Source: Candidatus Rickettsiella isopodorum
Lineage (GTDB): Bacteria; Pseudomonadota; Gammaproteobacteria; Diplorickettsiales; Diplorickettsiaceae
NCBI RefSeq assembly: GCF_001881495.1
Contig: NZ_LUKY01000028.1
Coordinates: 1-51,171 of the forward strand
Direction: 5' to 3'
Length of the DNA: 51,171 nt
The translations under genes were made by a program, and so were the position numbers. The notes below the pieces were generated by a model. It searched no databases. It saw only the letters and a list, made by a program, of their open reading frames with translations, and had not been told where the DNA came from. Shown one piece after another: positions 26,255 through 34,277 of the stretch. Every line of letters starts with the position of its first letter. The stretch's first letter is position 1.

Positions 26255-27412
26255 CTATTTGTCTACTTTAAAACCAAATTGAATTAAGCGATATTCGTAA
26301 TCGATACGCAGTAATAAAGCGAGCATGATGCAGGTCATTAGTAAACTACTTCCTCCATAGCTCATAAGTGGTAATGTTAAACCTTTGGTAGGTAACACAC
26401 CCGTATTAACACCAATGTTAATCATGACTTGTAAGGCAATGTTTAAACCAATGCCATAGGCAAGATAGGCGGTGAAACGTTGACCAATATTAAAACAACG
26501 ATAACCTATATATAAAGCACGCCAGACTAATAGTGAAAATAATATGATCATAAACAATCCGCCTATTAAACCTAATTCTTCGGTAAGCACTGCAAACAAA
26601 AAGTCCGTATGCGCTTCAGGAAGATAAAATAATTTTTGTATACTTTCACCTAGCCCGACACCGGTCCAACCCCCACGACCAAAAGCTATTAATGATTGTG
26701 TTAATTGATAGCCTGAATCAAATTGGTTAGCCCAAGGGTTAAGAAATGTCGTTAAACGTGCTAAGCGATAGGGTGAGCTAATTGCTAAGGTTCCTAAAAT
26801 AATCGCTACACCCGTTAAAAGGATAATAAATTGCCAAATTCGTACACCTGCTAAAAATAACATTCCTAAACTAGTGACTAATATCACTGTGGCAGCTCCA
26901 AAATCAGGCTCGCGTAATAGTAAAAAAGTAATGATACCGAGAACTACTAAGGGCTTAAGAAAGCCACGGATTTGATTTTGCACCTGTTTTTCTTGGCGTA
27001 CAAGATAACCCGCAAGATAGACGATCATGGTTAATTTGACGAATTCAGAAACTTGTAATCCAAAAGGACCAAAACCTAGCCAACGCATACTGCCATTAAC
27101 TTGTCGGCCAATACCCGGCAATAAAACTAAAAAAAGTAAACCAATACTGAGCACTAATAACGCAAGACTGATCTGTTGCCAGTAAGAGGTTTTTATTTGT
27201 ACGACAATGATTCCGGCAGCGATTCCTAAGGTTAAGTAAAAAAGCTGATGAAAAAAAAAGTGGAAAGGCTGGCCATACTGATGTTCAGAAATCACGATAG
27301 AGGTTGAAGCGACCATTAACAGACCGAAAGCAAGCAAAGTAGCAATAACGATTAGCAGCCAACGATCATACAAAACGATGGATGCAACATCCGGATTGCT
27401 GGTTTTAGACAT
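26255..27412 (-). CDS. ftsW: Lipid II polymerase / divisome SEDS protein FtsW
   Basis: This 385-residue, ten-helix SEDS-family glycosyltransferase polymerises septal peptidoglycan with its partner PBP. It has GSMRWLGFGPFGLQVSEFVKL, followed by LREPDFGAATVI with the Asp expected for catalysis, then GGWTGVGLGESIQKLFYLPEAHTDFLFAV and TKGLTLPLMSYGGSSLL, all diagnostic. The ATG begins one base after the murD stop (TGATATG), so expression is tightly linked to murD. FtsW rather than RodA is favoured by this location. Confidence 0.95.
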   Translation of the reverse strand: MSKTSNPDVASIVLYDRWLLIVIATLLAFGLLMVASTSIVISEHQYGQPFHFFFHQLFYLTLGIAAGIIVVQIKTSYWQQISLALLVLSIGLLFLVLLPGIGRQVNGSMRWLGFGPFGLQVSEFVKLTMIVYLAGYLVRQEKQVQNQIRGFLKPLVVLGIITFLLLREPDFGAATVILVTSLGMLFLAGVRIWQFIILLTGVAIILGTLAISSPYRLARLTTFLNPWANQFDSGYQLTQSLIAFGRGGWTGVGLGESIQKLFYLPEAHTDFLFAVLTEELGLIGGLFMIILFSLLVWRALYIGYRCFNIGQRFTAYLAYGIGLNIALQVMINIGVNTGVLPTKGLTLPLMSYGGSSLLMTCIMLALLLRIDYEYRLIQFGFKVDK

Positions 27413-27413
27413 A

Positions 27414-28769
27414 TCAATGGATTCCTCGCACTAAACTGATAAAAGTATCACCACGTGCTTCATAATTTTTAAACATATCCATGCTCGCACAAGCTGGAGA
27501 TAAAAGCACAATATCACCTTGCGTTGCTGTTTGATGGGCTAATTTTACTGCCTGCGCCAAATCAGAAGACAGTTCGATAGAGGTACTTTTTTCTAAAGCA
27601 TTTTTTAATAAAGCGGCATCTCGACCCATTAAAATCATTTTTTTAACATAGCGCTTTACGGAATCATTTAATAAAGAAAAATCAGCGCCCTTGGCTAAGC
27701 CTCCAGCAATTAAAATGATTTTACCTGAAATGGCTGGACCTAATCCATTTAACGCAGCGAGTGTTGCGCCGACGTTGGTTGCTTTAGAATCGTTATACCA
27801 AGTCACGCCTTTATGCTCTTTAATCCACTGGCAGCGATGAGGTAAACCCTTAAATTGACAAAGTGCGGTTAACATAGCAGCGGGAGGTAATCCAATAGCA
27901 TGCCCTATGGTTAAAGCAGCTAATGTATTTGCCCAATTGTGTCGACCTTTAATAGGTATTTTATCAACAGAAAGTAAAATTTGATTCCCTTTTGCAAGAT
28001 AGGGTTTTTGATTGACCACTTGTAAGCCAAATTCTTGAGAACCCGGTTGTAGTGACTCTAAACCAAAACTGGTTATTTTTTTGGTGGTATAGTCTGGAAA
28101 AGTATTTAAATCTTCTCGATTCCATACGGCTATTTCAGATCCATGGTAGATGCGTTGCTTAACTTGGATATAAGTGGCTAAGGTTTTATGGCGATCTAAA
28201 TGATCTGGACTGATGTTGAGTATGCTAGCCAATTTAGGCTGCAAACTATAAGTCGTTTCTAATTGAAAACTTGAAATCTCTAATACATAAAAATCCGGTA
28301 TCGGCTCATCAAGCAAATCTAATGCAGGTTTGCCTATGTTACCTCCCACGGCAACCTTTAGTTTTGACTGATGTATCATATCGCCTACTAAACTTGTTAC
28401 CGTGCCTTTAGCATTGCTGCCGGTAATCGCAATGATAGGTGCACGTGCTTGTTGGGCAAATAATTCGATATCGCCAATGGGCTTAAGCTTATGGAGGCTG
28501 ATCACTCTGTGGATATTCCTCTCGTTGAGATCAATGCCAGGACTGACAATTAATTCCTTACAATCTTGAAAGTATATTGGGTCAAAAGGCCCTAAATGGT
28601 AAGCCACTTGGGGAAATTCTTTTTTAAATACGGATAATTTGGGTGGACTTAAACGGCTATCCAAGAGTGTAAAAGGTAAATTTAATCGTTTAAAATAGCG
28701 TGCACAGGATAGTCCTGTTTCACCTAAGCCTAGAATCAAACGGGTATAAGAAGAATTAGCGTGTGGCAT
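27414..28769 (-). CDS. murD: UDP-N-acetylmuramoylalanine--D-glutamate ligase
   Basis: This enzyme of about 451 residues adds D-Glu to UDP-MurNAc-L-Ala. [16 protein letters not shown] opens the substrate domain. [16 protein letters not shown] and [17 protein letters not shown] are diagnostic for MurD. The ATP P-loop reads [13 protein letters not shown]: most MurD have G-K-S/T-T, so the Mg-coordinating Ser/Thr after the Lys is a Gly here. The frame is open to 28880, but the Met at 28769, behind a strong GGAGG, matches family starts. It overlaps the mnmA 3' end by 14 bases. Confidence 0.95.
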   Translation of the reverse strand: MPHANSSYTRLILGLGETGLSCARYFKRLNLPFTLLDSRLSPPKLSVFKKEFPQVAYHLGPFDPIYFQDCKELIVSPGIDLNERNIHRVISLHKLKPIGDIELFAQQARAPIIAITGSNAKGTVTSLVGDMIHQSKLKVAVGGNIGKPALDLLDEPIPDFYVLEISSFQLETTYSLQPKLASILNISPDHLDRHKTLATYIQVKQRIYHGSEIAVWNREDLNTFPDYTTKKITSFGLESLQPGSQEFGLQVVNQKPYLAKGNQILLSVDKIPIKGRHNWANTLAALTIGHAIGLPPAAMLTALCQFKGLPHRCQWIKEHKGVTWYNDSKATNVGATLAALNGLGPAISGKIILIAGGLAKGADFSLLNDSVKRYVKKMILMGRDAALLKNALEKSTSIELSSDLAQAVKLAHQTATQGDIVLLSPACASMDMFKNYEARGDTFISLVRGIH

Positions 28770-29841
28770 CAATAATTCCGCCTCCCAAGCAGGTTTGTTC
28801 TTGATAAAAAACAACAGATTGACCGGGAGTAATCGCTCGCTGTGGGGTTTCAAATGCAATTTGATAATTATCATTGCCACAGGGTGTGATTAGGCAAGGA
28901 GTTTCAAGTTGTCGATAACGCGTTTTTGCTGTGCAATGGAATGGTTTTGTGGGTGGGCAACCGCTGATCCAATGTAGCTGAGTGCAAACCAGAGCCTGAG
29001 CGAAGAGTGCAGGATGATTTTCTCCTTGTACGACGATTAATGTATTACGAGCGAGTTGTTTATCGGCGACATACCATGGATTTCCAGATTTTTCTTTCTG
29101 ACCACCGATTCGCAATCCCTGTCGCTGGCCTATCGTGTAAAACATCAGGCCATCATGTTGTCCCAATATTTCACCTGCTAATGTTTCTATATTCCCAGGT
29201 TGGGCGGGCAAGTAAGTTTGTAAAAAATGTTTGAACTTACGTTCTCCGATAAAGCAGATACCAGTACTATCTTTTTTAGTCGCATTAAGAAATCCTGCTG
29301 ATTTGGCGATTAGGCGGACTTTCGGTTTGGTAAGATCGGCGAGTGGAAATAAGGTTTTAGCTAAAGGCTCTTGGCCTAAAGTATATAAAAAATAGGTTTG
29401 GTCTTTATTTTTATCAGCACATTTAAGTAATTGATACGTGTTATTTTTATAGGATTTTCCCGCATAATGACCGGTAGCAATAAAATCAGCACCACATTGT
29501 AGGGCGTACGCTAGAAAAGTTTTAAATTTAATTTCCCGATTGCAGAGAATATCTGGGTTTGGCGTACGGCCTAGTTGATATTCCGCTAAAAAATGCGTAA
29601 ATACGCGATTCCAATATTCAGCCGAAAAATTAATTGTGTGCAGTGGGATCGCTAATCTATCACAGATAGCTTGTGCATCGGCAATGTCGGCACTGGCTGA
29701 GCAATAATCTTCCGTATCGTCTTCTTCCCAGTTTTTCATAAACAGCCCTTCGACTTGATAACCTTGCTCTTTTAACAATAAAGCAGTCACTGAGGAATCT
29801 ACTCCTCCCGATAGGCCGACCATAACACGTTGTTTTTTCAT
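28756..29841 (-). CDS. mnmA: tRNA-specific 2-thiouridylase
   Basis: This 361-residue cytoplasmic enzyme thiolates U34 of tRNA Lys, Glu and Gln. The PP-loop ATPase motif [15 protein letters not shown] is at the N-terminus. The catalytic Cys pair is in [13 protein letters not shown] and [27 protein letters not shown] and [25 protein letters not shown] complete the family pattern. Its coupling to murD (14-bp overlap) is unusual, since mnmA is normally near hflD/purB. It may simply reflect local compaction. Confidence 0.97.
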   Translation of the reverse strand: MKKQRVMVGLSGGVDSSVTALLLKEQGYQVEGLFMKNWEEDDTEDYCSASADIADAQAICDRLAIPLHTINFSAEYWNRVFTHFLAEYQLGRTPNPDILCNREIKFKTFLAYALQCGADFIATGHYAGKSYKNNTYQLLKCADKNKDQTYFLYTLGQEPLAKTLFPLADLTKPKVRLIAKSAGFLNATKKDSTGICFIGERKFKHFLQTYLPAQPGNIETLAGEILGQHDGLMFYTIGQRQGLRIGGQKEKSGNPWYVADKQLARNTLIVVQGENHPALFAQALVCTQLHWISGCPPTKPFHCTAKTRYRQLETPCLITPCGNDNYQIAFETPQRAITPGQSVVFYQEQTCLGGGIIDATR

Positions 29842-30037
29842 ATGATTTTTTAAAGGACGTTGTACGATACGATATGAGAATGTTACGGGTTAATTTACCT
29901 GCATTTAGGCTAATTTTCTAGTAATTCGATGGGTTCCGAGCCTAGCTCCACTGTAAGCGACTTTATTTTCTATATAGGATCGGATGATGAGTATCCAGTC
30001 ACCAGCCCTCTCATGTACACAGACCCACCGCGCCGGA

Positions 30038-30679
30038 TTATTGACTCACTAAATTCTTATAGTCTTGTTTGATGCTTGCTTCATCATGAGGAGGAGAAAA
30101 AATAGCGACCAATTTACCTTCGGGATTAATCAAATATAAAGTGCCACTATGGTCAATCTGATAATTATTTTCTGAAATTTTACTTTGTTGGGCTTGTATA
30201 TAAACAACACCCATTTGTTTGCTCAATTGTTGAATTCCTGCTAGGGGTCCCGAGACGCCGATAAAATGGGGGTTAAATGCTTTAACATAATTACCCACTA
30301 CTTTGGGTGTATCTCTTCTGGGGTCAAGTGTAATAAAGATAACCTGCGGAAGAGGAAGTTTTTCGGTTTTTAATTCCTTATAAAGTTGTGTCAACATAAC
30401 CATCGTCAATGGACAAATACTTTGGCAATGAGTAAAACCAAAGAATAGTAAACTGAAATGGCCTTTTAAATTATGATTAGTAAAGGGTTTACCTAATCCA
30501 TTAACTAAATGAAACTCTGGAATTAATTGAGGTTGATCGATATTAGTGCCTGCAATGGGTGGAATAACGATACGAGTCTTTGAAGAGTGCCATAGGTTAA
30601 AGCCTAAACCTAAGCCTAAAGCGAGTATAGTGAAAATAATAAAGGCTAAAAATCTTTTATTAGAGATAGGGCAAGTCAT
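30038..30679 (-). CDS. SCO1/SenC copper chaperone for cytochrome c oxidase
   Basis: This protein of about 213 residues has an N-terminal membrane anchor (KRFLAFIIFTILALGLGLGF) and a periplasmic thioredoxin fold. The copper-binding pair is in FTHCQSICPLTMVML (CxxxC). The third ligand is the His of QIDHSGTLYLINPEGK. It delivers copper to the CuA site of subunit II. The Met at 30679 is used because its ATG shares a base with the ctaB stop (TAATG) and follows GAGG; the frame is open 39 bases further up. It is co-transcribed with ctaB. Confidence 0.94.
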   Translation of the reverse strand: MTCPISNKRFLAFIIFTILALGLGLGFNLWHSSKTRIVIPPIAGTNIDQPQLIPEFHLVNGLGKPFTNHNLKGHFSLLFFGFTHCQSICPLTMVMLTQLYKELKTEKLPLPQVIFITLDPRRDTPKVVGNYVKAFNPHFIGVSGPLAGIQQLSKQMGVVYIQAQQSKISENNYQIDHSGTLYLINPEGKLVAIFSPPHDEASIKQDYKNLVSQ

Positions 30680-31575
30680 TAAATAGTCCTCATTAAAGTA
30701 TGGTCCATGAATAAACAAGCAAACAGCATGAGTAAATAAAAATTCGAATAATGAAAAGTTTTTATCGCTGTTGCAGCTTTAGTTTGCTTTAATAAATCAG
30801 TCGCTGCAACTATAAATCCAGTATTTAATAGTAAAGCCGCAATTAAATAAAAAATCCCACTCATGCCGATGCAAAAAGGTAACAAACTAATTCCGCTTAA
30901 AAGCAGCGTATAAAGTAAAATTTGTTGCTTTGTAAAAGCGATACCATGTGTCACGGGTAACATAGGCAAGTTACTTTTGACATAGTCGGCATGTCTGGCA
31001 ATTGCTAATGACCAGAAATGCGGGGGTGTCCAAATAAAAATAATTAAAACCAGAATTAAACCGCCTGGATCAATATTTCCTGTTACGGCGGTCCAACCTA
31101 ACAAAGGAGGCGTTGCGCCTGCTAAGCCACCAATAACAATATTTTGTGTGGTGTGTCGTTTTAAGTACAACGTATAAATGAATGCATAAGCTATTAGGCT
31201 AATAAAGCTTAAAAAGCAGGTTAATAAATTACTTGATAGACTTAATACGACTAATCCTAAAAAACTAGCGGTTAATGAAAAAAGCAAAACATGCGTAGTT
31301 GAAATTTTTTTTAATGGGAGAGGCCGTCGATCGGTACGCGCCATTAACTTGTCCAAACGCTGTTCTAATAAGTGATTCAGCGCTCCTCCAGAGATGGCGA
31401 CTAAACCGACACCTAGTAATGTAAATAAACTTAATTGCAAAGAAAGTGGTGTTGAAGAAGCTAATACCATGCCTACCCAAACGGTAATTAACATTAAGCT
31501 AGTGACACGCCATTTTCCTAATTCCAAATAGATTAAAGCTTTACTAGCCAAGCAAGTAGCAAAATTCTTTAGCAT
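30679..31575 (-). CDS. ctaB: Protoheme IX farnesyltransferase (heme O synthase)
   Basis: This is a 298-residue, nine-helix UbiA-family prenyltransferase that adds farnesyl to heme b, the first step to heme A for the aa3 oxidase. The prenyl-diphosphate/Mg motif is NHLLEQRLDKLMARTDRRPLP. GATPPLLGWTAVTGNI and FIWTPPHFWSLAI are diagnostic. The stop overlaps the start of the SCO gene. Its usual partner, ctaA, is 4.5 kb away, beyond four plus-strand genes. Confidence 0.96.
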   Translation of the reverse strand: MLKNFATCLASKALIYLELGKWRVTSLMLITVWVGMVLASSTPLSLQLSLFTLLGVGLVAISGGALNHLLEQRLDKLMARTDRRPLPLKKISTTHVLLFSLTASFLGLVVLSLSSNLLTCFLSFISLIAYAFIYTLYLKRHTTQNIVIGGLAGATPPLLGWTAVTGNIDPGGLILVLIIFIWTPPHFWSLAIARHADYVKSNLPMLPVTHGIAFTKQQILLYTLLLSGISLLPFCIGMSGIFYLIAALLLNTGFIVAATDLLKQTKAATAIKTFHYSNFYLLMLFACLFMDHTLMRTI

Positions 31576-31885
31576 GTTTTTCCTTATGGGTTACAACCTG
31601 TCCTTCATTAAGCATTAAGGCGAAAAAATTATACGAGAATAATTCTATTAAAGGTAGGGTTTTAAGAAAAAATTAAATTATTAATTATTTTTATTTTTGA
31701 AAAAGGATAATGCTATTTTAAAGATAAGGTATTTATTTGAAAATAAATACCTTTTTATTTTTTAAATAAAAAATAACTAGACAAAATTATTTTATTAGTG
31801 ATAAATTGTTTCCGATTAAAAATTAAATGAAATAAAAATTTTTTATCTTTAATAAATATAAAAATAATAAAAAAAGAGGTTTAAT
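31576..31885. other. 310-bp AT-rich spacer upstream of the inserted gene cluster
   Basis: There is no gene here. The stretch lies between the divergent ctaB and the first plus-strand insert gene. It holds a strong hairpin with a T-rich tail (annotated separately) and several TTAA-containing direct repeats. One of these, TTTAAG-AAAAA-ATTAAA near 31.66 kb, resembles a PmrA box only in its core. The ctaB promoter and the promoter of the insert must both be here, but I cannot fix either. Confidence 0.5.
31726..31759 (+). terminator. Strong rho-independent-type terminator with no plus-strand gene upstream
   Basis: AAGGTATTTATTT (31726-31738) pairs perfectly with AAATAAATACCTT (31741-31753), with two bases between. 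TTTATTTTTT follows on the plus strand. The nearest plus-strand gene upstream ends at 23778, so the hairpin terminates nothing visible. It may be a relic, an attenuator for the gene at 31886, or an insulator. Confidence 0.6.
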
Positions 31886-32875
31886 ATGCACCCTGTTTAT
31901 TTAGCAGCCCCTAAAGATTCACCATTTATGCTTGGTGAAAAAACAAAATATGTCGCAATTATAAAAGATAAAGCAGTTATATTAAATAATAAAAAATATA
32001 ATTCTAAGAATGATGCTTATAGTTTGACTTTCAAAATAGGAGCTTCGAATGCAGAGGTGCTTAAAAAATGTATAAATGAAAAATTAAGTATCTATAAAGT
32101 AGAAACTCCAAGTAAGTTTATAGATTTATTAGGAAGTGAATTTGATATAAAGGAACAACAAGAACTAAATCAAGAAAATAATGTTGAAGTTACAACATCT
32201 AAGTTAACGCTTGAAGATGAACAATTGATAGAAGCGTCACAATCACACCTGCCTACTTCTAGGCCTCGTCCAAACTCTCTAAGGTATGAAAACGTATCTG
32301 GTTCTTACTTAAGAAAAACATTATCATTACATGATCCGGTAAGGGAAAATTCACTCGACATACAGCAGCCAGATATCCCTTCAGACTTATCTTCATCACG
32401 CAATTCAATTCATAACCAAGATTCATTGGATGCAGAACGAGATCAGCTAATTGAGAGAGCACCAAAAATTTATTCCTTTTTTACTGAAAAAGCAAAAAAT
32501 ACTCCCTTATCTCATATAAAATCTCATGGGCTTAATATTCAAAAAGGTTATTTTAATGGTGGAGTAAAATCAAAAATATTATTAGATATTACGCAACTAG
32601 CGGATCAGATAAAGAGCAACAGTAATGAGATAGGAAATGAATCATCAAATGAACAAATACAAGCATTAAAGCAAAAGGTTTCAATGCTAAATGAAAAAAT
32701 TAATGACAAACAAAATCTTGAAATTTTATCTCGATATCGCGGTTTTTCTGCATTTAAATGTTTTGCTACACTTTGGGGTGGTGGAAGAGTGAAGAGTATT
32801 GAGTATGTTGAACAATTACAAGAACAAGTAGGTAGCTTACTCAAAGAGATCACTCCATTAAGACCTACTGTTTAA
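31886..32875 (+). CDS. Unknown protein with C-terminal ATLWGGG module (candidate effector, copy 1)
   Basis: This 329-residue protein is of no known family. There is an N-terminal domain of about 90 residues (YVAIIKDKAVILNNKKYNSKND..), a Ser/Asn/Pro-rich linker (about 110-190, probably disordered), and a helical, coiled-coil-prone region (about 235-280). The C-terminal module (about 280-322), with ILSRYRGFSAFKCFATLWGG and following GRVKS, is shared with the next gene. There is no signal peptide or membrane segment. GAGG lies seven bases before the ATG. Base composition is clearly more AT-rich than the flanking cox genes. Placement inside a conserved operon, modular layout and lack of homology suggest a horizontally acquired or fast-evolving secreted effector; this is inference. 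Confidence 0.7.
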   Translation: MHPVYLAAPKDSPFMLGEKTKYVAIIKDKAVILNNKKYNSKNDAYSLTFKIGASNAEVLKKCINEKLSIYKVETPSKFIDLLGSEFDIKEQQELNQENNVEVTTSKLTLEDEQLIEASQSHLPTSRPRPNSLRYENVSGSYLRKTLSLHDPVRENSLDIQQPDIPSDLSSSRNSIHNQDSLDAERDQLIERAPKIYSFFTEKAKNTPLSHIKSHGLNIQKGYFNGGVKSKILLDITQLADQIKSNSNEIGNESSNEQIQALKQKVSMLNEKINDKQNLEILSRYRGFSAFKCFATLWGGGRVKSIEYVEQLQEQVGSLLKEITPLRPTV

Positions 32876-32889
32876 AATTTATAAAATTA

Positions 32890-32911
32890 AAGGGCAGCTT
32901 TTTCTGCCCTT
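32890..32911 (+). terminator. Hairpin after the first insert gene
   Basis: AAGGGCAG and CTGCCCTT form a perfect 8-bp stem around CTTTTT. The tail is AATAAAAAT, not a T-run, so termination would be inefficient. It may instead set the 3' end or stability of the first message while allowing read-through to the next gene, whose ATG is 24 bases on. Confidence 0.5.
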
Positions 32912-32934
32912 AATAAAAATAATAAGGGGATAAT

Positions 32935-34221
32935 ATGTATCCATTATCAAATTTAAAACAAATTAAAGATGAAAACTTGCAGCAGGAGTTAGATGAATTA
33001 CAAACTAAAACAGCTGAATTGGAAAGGTATCATAATTTTGCAGAGGTTGATGATCTTTTAGAAGAAAGTAAAAATATCATTGCGAGTGAAAAAAATGTTG
33101 AAGTGATAGCACAAAGTAGTAAAAAAATAGATAGTATAATGAAATTACTAACTCAACCTATACAAGAAAGAATGAATCAATTAATTTTTTTAAAAAATTT
33201 AATTGAAGCTTATTGTGATCAAACTGAAGTGCAAAGTTTAAATAGTACTTTAGCTATTCAAGAAAAAAAATTAAAAATCGAAATAACAAAAAAAATTATA
33301 GATTCACAAGAAATTAAAAATCAGTTTTTTAAAATTGATGCGATTTGTCATAAAAATTTAAAGAAAATAATAGGAAAAATAAAGCAAAGACTATTAGAAT
33401 TAGAAAAATCTTGTGATGATAGATATAAAGCCTATTTGAATAATCAATTGGAGATAATTAGCTTATCCGAAAAGGAAATTAACGAAAAAGTAACTGAAAT
33501 GCCAGCTTGTTTTGCTACGATAAAATTTGTAATTGAATCGATTAACGAATTTGAATCCAGTCATAAATTATTTATACATTTAATACATTCTTTTAATTCA
33601 TCTAAAGAACACTATCAAAAATTAACCGATATTTTATTTAATTCTGCTGTTATTACTCTTTGTAAACGTGGATTAGAAATTCAAATAAAACTGTTAAATA
33701 ATAATTTTTCCAAGTTTGATCCCAGATCGCAGTTGCTTGAAGATTTAAATACAGATTTACAATCGCTTAATCAAGAAACCAAGCAATTAATCAAACTAAG
33801 CAGTGAAGAATTAAAACTTAAACACAATAATTTAATGAATCTTGTCAAGAACTCTAATGAAGCCTTAACTGCTCATAATAAAAAATTATCTTATTCGAGT
33901 ACCCAGATTGCTATGAATAAAAGTATAGCGATTAAACTTATTAAGGATAAAATTGATTTATTGTTAAATACTGAAATAAATTTCGAAGATAATGCTTCGA
34001 GTCAAGCAGTGATTGATAAAATTTCAGAATTGAAGCAAACAATTAAGGACGCTAAGGGAATCTTATCTGAATATCGAGGGATATCTTTTTTACGTTGTGT
34101 TGCTACTCTGTGGGGTGGGGGGAAAGTCACAAGTCAGGGATTAGTTAATACATTAGAAGAGCAGTTAACAGATTTTCCGATCAATAAGACTAGACTATCG
34201 CCGAGTATAAAGACTTGCTAA
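32935..34221 (+). CDS. Unknown coiled-coil protein with C-terminal ATLWGGG module (candidate effector, copy 2)
   Basis: This 428-residue protein is of no known family. Most of it (about 1-340) is Lys/Glu/Leu/Asn-rich helix with strong coiled-coil character (LQQELDELQTKTAELERYHNF and similar). The last 55 residues carry the same module as the preceding gene: GILSEYRGISFLRCVATLWG, then GGKV and a Leu/Glu-rich helix. Identical positions include L-S-x-Y-R-G, Cys, ATLWGGG, Val and Ser. The N-terminal parts of the two proteins are unrelated, so the module has been combined with different bodies, as translocation signals or targeting domains often are. The ATG follows AAGGGGAT. Confidence 0.7.
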   Translation: MYPLSNLKQIKDENLQQELDELQTKTAELERYHNFAEVDDLLEESKNIIASEKNVEVIAQSSKKIDSIMKLLTQPIQERMNQLIFLKNLIEAYCDQTEVQSLNSTLAIQEKKLKIEITKKIIDSQEIKNQFFKIDAICHKNLKKIIGKIKQRLLELEKSCDDRYKAYLNNQLEIISLSEKEINEKVTEMPACFATIKFVIESINEFESSHKLFIHLIHSFNSSKEHYQKLTDILFNSAVITLCKRGLEIQIKLLNNNFSKFDPRSQLLEDLNTDLQSLNQETKQLIKLSSEELKLKHNNLMNLVKNSNEALTAHNKKLSYSSTQIAMNKSIAIKLIKDKIDLLLNTEINFEDNASSQAVIDKISELKQTIKDAKGILSEYRGISFLRCVATLWGGGKVTSQGLVNTLEEQLTDFPINKTRLSPSIKTC

Positions 34222-34226
34222 GTTAG

Positions 34227-34255
34227 AAAGGGACTTTTAAACTGTCCCTTTTTTG
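34227..34255 (+). terminator. Rho-independent terminator after the second insert gene
   Basis: AAAGGGAC and GTCCCTTT form a perfect stem around a nine-base loop. The stem runs straight into TTTT. It is placed six bases after the stop of the second insert gene, so at least partial termination before the third gene is likely. Confidence 0.75.
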
Positions 34256-34277
34256 ATTTAAAGAGATTAATAAGAAG

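Noticed and set aside
28770-28880. Upstream ATG for murD
   Set aside because: It would overlap mnmA by 125 bases and add a non-family tail, while the Met at 28769 has a strong GGAGG in front.
31655-31690. TTTAAG-AAAAA-ATTAAA as a PmrA box for the insert genes
   Set aside because: Only the TTAA cores match, the second half breaks the consensus at both ends, and the surrounding DNA is so AT-rich that such spacing is expected by chance. It also lies upstream of a strong terminator.
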